Shown: positions 62,026 to 64,000 of the stretch, piece after piece
How the letters are laid out: the number at the start of each line of letters is the position of its first letter
How positions within the stretch are numbered: the stretch's first letter is position 1
Assembly (NCBI RefSeq): GCF_028453695.1
Contig: NC_135778.1
Span: forward strand, 37,871,214 to 37,935,213
Direction of reading: 5' to 3'
From: Augochlora pura
Lineage: Eukaryota > Arthropoda > Insecta > Hymenoptera > Halictidae
DNA length: 64,000 bases
The notes under the pieces: generated by a model
The model's input: only the letters and a program-made list of their open reading frames with translations
Database searches by the model: none
Told to the model about the DNA's origin: nothing
Made by a program: the position numbers and the translations under genes

Positions 62026-62044
62026 GGGGGGGGGGGGGGGGGGG
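62026..62044 (+). repeat. Poly-G run (19 G)
   Basis: Nineteen consecutive G followed by AAGGGG, likely G-quadruplex forming. Confidence 0.85.
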
Positions 62045-62642
62045 AAGGGGCGACATCTCGGCCGTATGGGTTTTCTCGCCAGCTGTCTGATGTCATCAAG
62101 CGAGGATCGTTTGCGACGATTTCGCAAGTCGATTTTAATCGAGACCAATCAGGGCAATGACTGCCGGCTCCGCCAATGAAGGAGCAACGCTGAAACGTTC
62201 CATGGGAACGCGTGTCCCTCGGGGCGACGGTTATTATTGTTTATCCGCCAGGGAAAAACGTCGAATGATAAAAAGCCGGCGCGCGATCGGGCGAACAGTT
62301 GCCACCGTGCGCGTATTAACGAAGATGAGAACGGTGATTTGCGAAGATTATACTTCGAGAATAATTGGAGCAACGTGAGTCACCAGGTGTATTTAATAAT
62401 GTTTTAATCATTATTTTGCTACGATTGTGAATTGAATTAATTACCGGTACACGGTCAAAATAATATGAAAATAATATGATTGTTATTTCGACGACGATAA
62501 TTAGTGAATATAGGTGAAAATGAAGGGTAATGAATATCTTCCTTCGAATCGCTTATGGTCGTATGAAATTATAGATGTGTGATATAACATAATTTTAAAT
62601 ATAGACTGATGTAAATTCTAATATAATTAGTACTGTAACTAA

Positions 62643-62903
62643 TAATTATAAGTATTATTACTATTATAATATAAATAGTATTATTAGTTAATGCAACGTA
62701 AGATAATCTAACATAACCTAGCATGATCCAAGTTAACACAAAAGCAACGCTTGACATGCCACTAAGTATGTAATTATAAGTATTATTACTTTTAATATAT
62801 AAATAGTATTATTAGTTAATGCAACGTAAGGTAATCTAACATAACCTAGCATGACCCAAGTTAACACAAGAGCAACGCTTGACACGCCACTAAATATGTA
62901 ATT
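62643..62903 (+). repeat. 128-bp tandem duplication
   Basis: Units at 62643 and 62771 are highly similar (TAATTATAAGTATTATTAC, TTATTAGTTAATGCAACGTA, TAACATAACCTAGCATGA, AGCAACGCTTGACA) and each carries one ACATAACCTA motif. High identity suggests a recent event. Confidence 0.9.
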
Positions 62904-63636
62904 AAAATAGCCAGAGCGCCAGACCGTAAAACAAATACTTCGCAAAAGCCATGCTCGAAAGACAATACACAAAAGCCCGGCTCTCGCGGCGGCCCAGATA
63001 CTTTTTACGCGAAACAAACAATTCCCAGCCGCCGCCGCGTCGCGAGAGCCGCCATTTTGGTTCCTCCGGGAGCAAGAAGAGAGCGCCCGGGAGTCCGCGA
63101 TAAAAAGACGAGCGTGTGTGTCGCGCTACAGCGTCGCGTAATTAAATAAATAAACCGCGCGGACTGTAACGTGAACATCACGTGCGACTTTTACGGCCGG
63201 AATGTCGGTTTATATTCCAACGGTGACATAACAGGACCGTTCCGTGGCACCCATGGGGGTCAAGGCGAACGCGCGAATGGCCGATGGCTTGATTAAAGTC
63301 GTGAAATTTCGATTGTCCGCCGCGAATTTCGAGCGTTATAAATTTTCGAAGCCTGCCATAAATTTCCTTCAAATTATGAGGCGACTGTTTATAAATGTAA
63401 CGGGTGGCCTGGCGAAGAATTTTTATTTTGTAATTTTATAAAATCGAAAATACGGGGTGAAAGGAAATTGGAAAAATATGGTATAGTCTTTATACATATA
63501 GGTTATATAGGTCTACATAGGTTAACGGTGTTTAATTGAAGATAAATTGAGACATTTACTATAATATGGGCTTTCTATTATACTATGGTTATTTATTATA
63601 ATTAAACGCCTCGCTTAAGTACTATAATTATTATAA

Positions 63637-63720
63637 TTAACCCCTTGCCTTACAATATCTTGTCAGACGTTTTATGAAGATTTGGGATAATAAAAAATGT
63701 AACAACGTGAATATATAAAT
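63637..63720 (+). mobile_element. Family C left end
   Basis: TTAACCCCTTGCCTTACAAT continues into ATCTTGTCAG, a diverged family C tip. The remainder is AT-rich and not alignable by eye, so the end is approximate. Confidence 0.45.
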
Positions 63721-64000
63721 ATATAAAAATATCAAAATATATATATTATATATTTATATACTTATTTACATTAACATTTGCCCAGCTCTCAGCCACAGAG
63801 AGAATTAAACCGCCGTTTTCCGTAAACTCGTTTAAGCAAAGATGGCGTCGCTTTCGATATTTGCCATAAAGCCATTTGTTCTAACAAAGTGCCCATGCGA
63901 TTGCCGTCAAATGAAATTTTCCGCGTTTGGAAACCCCGTTAGGGGACGCGGCGGACCGAATTTCGGTAAATTCGCGTTTAACGTAGTTTACCTTTATCCA

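Larger units (their letters stand above)
57354..64000. other. 5' flank or upstream intron, no coding sequence recognised
   Basis: Apart from the candidate donor at 60156, this region shows AT-rich DNA (57400-57900, 59600-60000, 60700-61780), GC-rich blocks (58880-59480, 60030-60560, 61780-62340, 62960-63420), the 9-bp array at 58310-58795, a 19-G run at 62026-62044, the 128-bp duplication at 62643-62903, and a family C end at 63637. A plus-strand frame ending at a GTGAGT near 62373 was considered and not accepted. The region upstream of the first exon would be expected to hold the promoter, but I cannot place a transcription start. Confidence 0.5.

Noticed and set aside
62157..62378. Plus-strand frame ending near AAC|GTGAGTCACC
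   Set aside because: No convincing acceptor or protein similarity; single donor matches are expected by chance.
1..64000. tRNA, rRNA (other than the NUMT), CRISPR or operon-like features
   Set aside because: No cloverleaf-like sequence with a proper T-arm, no repeat-spacer array and no bacterial gene organisation were seen.

Overview
The window is nuclear DNA from an insect, most likely a hymenopteran (bee or ant); I infer this and cannot confirm it without a search. The evidence is alternating AT-rich and CpG-rich blocks with no CpG depletion, many copies of the motif AGGTTATG / AGGTTATGTCAGGTTATG on both strands, (GA)n and (CG)n tracts, numerous short minisatellites, and a nuclear copy of very AT-rich mitochondrial 16S rRNA. 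There are no prokaryotic or viral features. I found no intact transposase, reverse transcriptase or multi-domain protein, and the many open frames of 60-200 codons look like chance or repeat-derived frames.

Almost the whole window appears to be the 5' part of one minus-strand gene with very long introns. Exon 1 (57092-57172) carries the probable start codon and 27 codons and ends in a GTGAGT donor. Exon 2 (31900-31973) has a textbook acceptor with a CTAAC branch-point-like sequence and a GTGAGT donor; it is open in one frame only, and that frame matches the phase left by exon 1. Intron 1 would be about 25.1 kb, and intron 2 runs off the left edge (at least 31.9 kb). Exon 2 encodes an LD-type helix (LDCMLSEL) like those in paxillin-family and MRL (RIAM/lamellipodin/Pico) adaptor proteins, but I do not name the gene.

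The introns and the 5' flank are filled with small non-autonomous elements and tandem repeats. The main element family (A here) is a 230-280 bp piggyBac-like MITE flanked by TTAA with the inverted end CCCTTTGCACTCGA; about twelve copies or remnants are present. At least three further TTAA-bounded families (B, C, D) occur, in places nested in each other or sharing a TTAA. Two more dispersed families (E, F) and a repeat ending in CACCCTGTA are also seen. Minisatellites of 9 to 160 bp unit punctuate the sequence; the most unusual are a 32-unit array in strict 10-bp register (5791-6110) and a 45-bp array built around a 15-bp palindrome (12826-13050).

Layout: 1-31899, intron 2 with family F, A, B, C and D copies and arrays; 31900-31973, exon 2; 31974-57091, intron 1 with A, C and E copies, the CACCCTGTA repeats, arrays and the 16S NUMT (55640-55972); 57092-57353, exon 1 and its likely 5' UTR; 57354-64000, the 5' flank or an upstream intron, with a 9-bp array, a possible non-coding exon donor at 60156, and a 128-bp tandem duplication.
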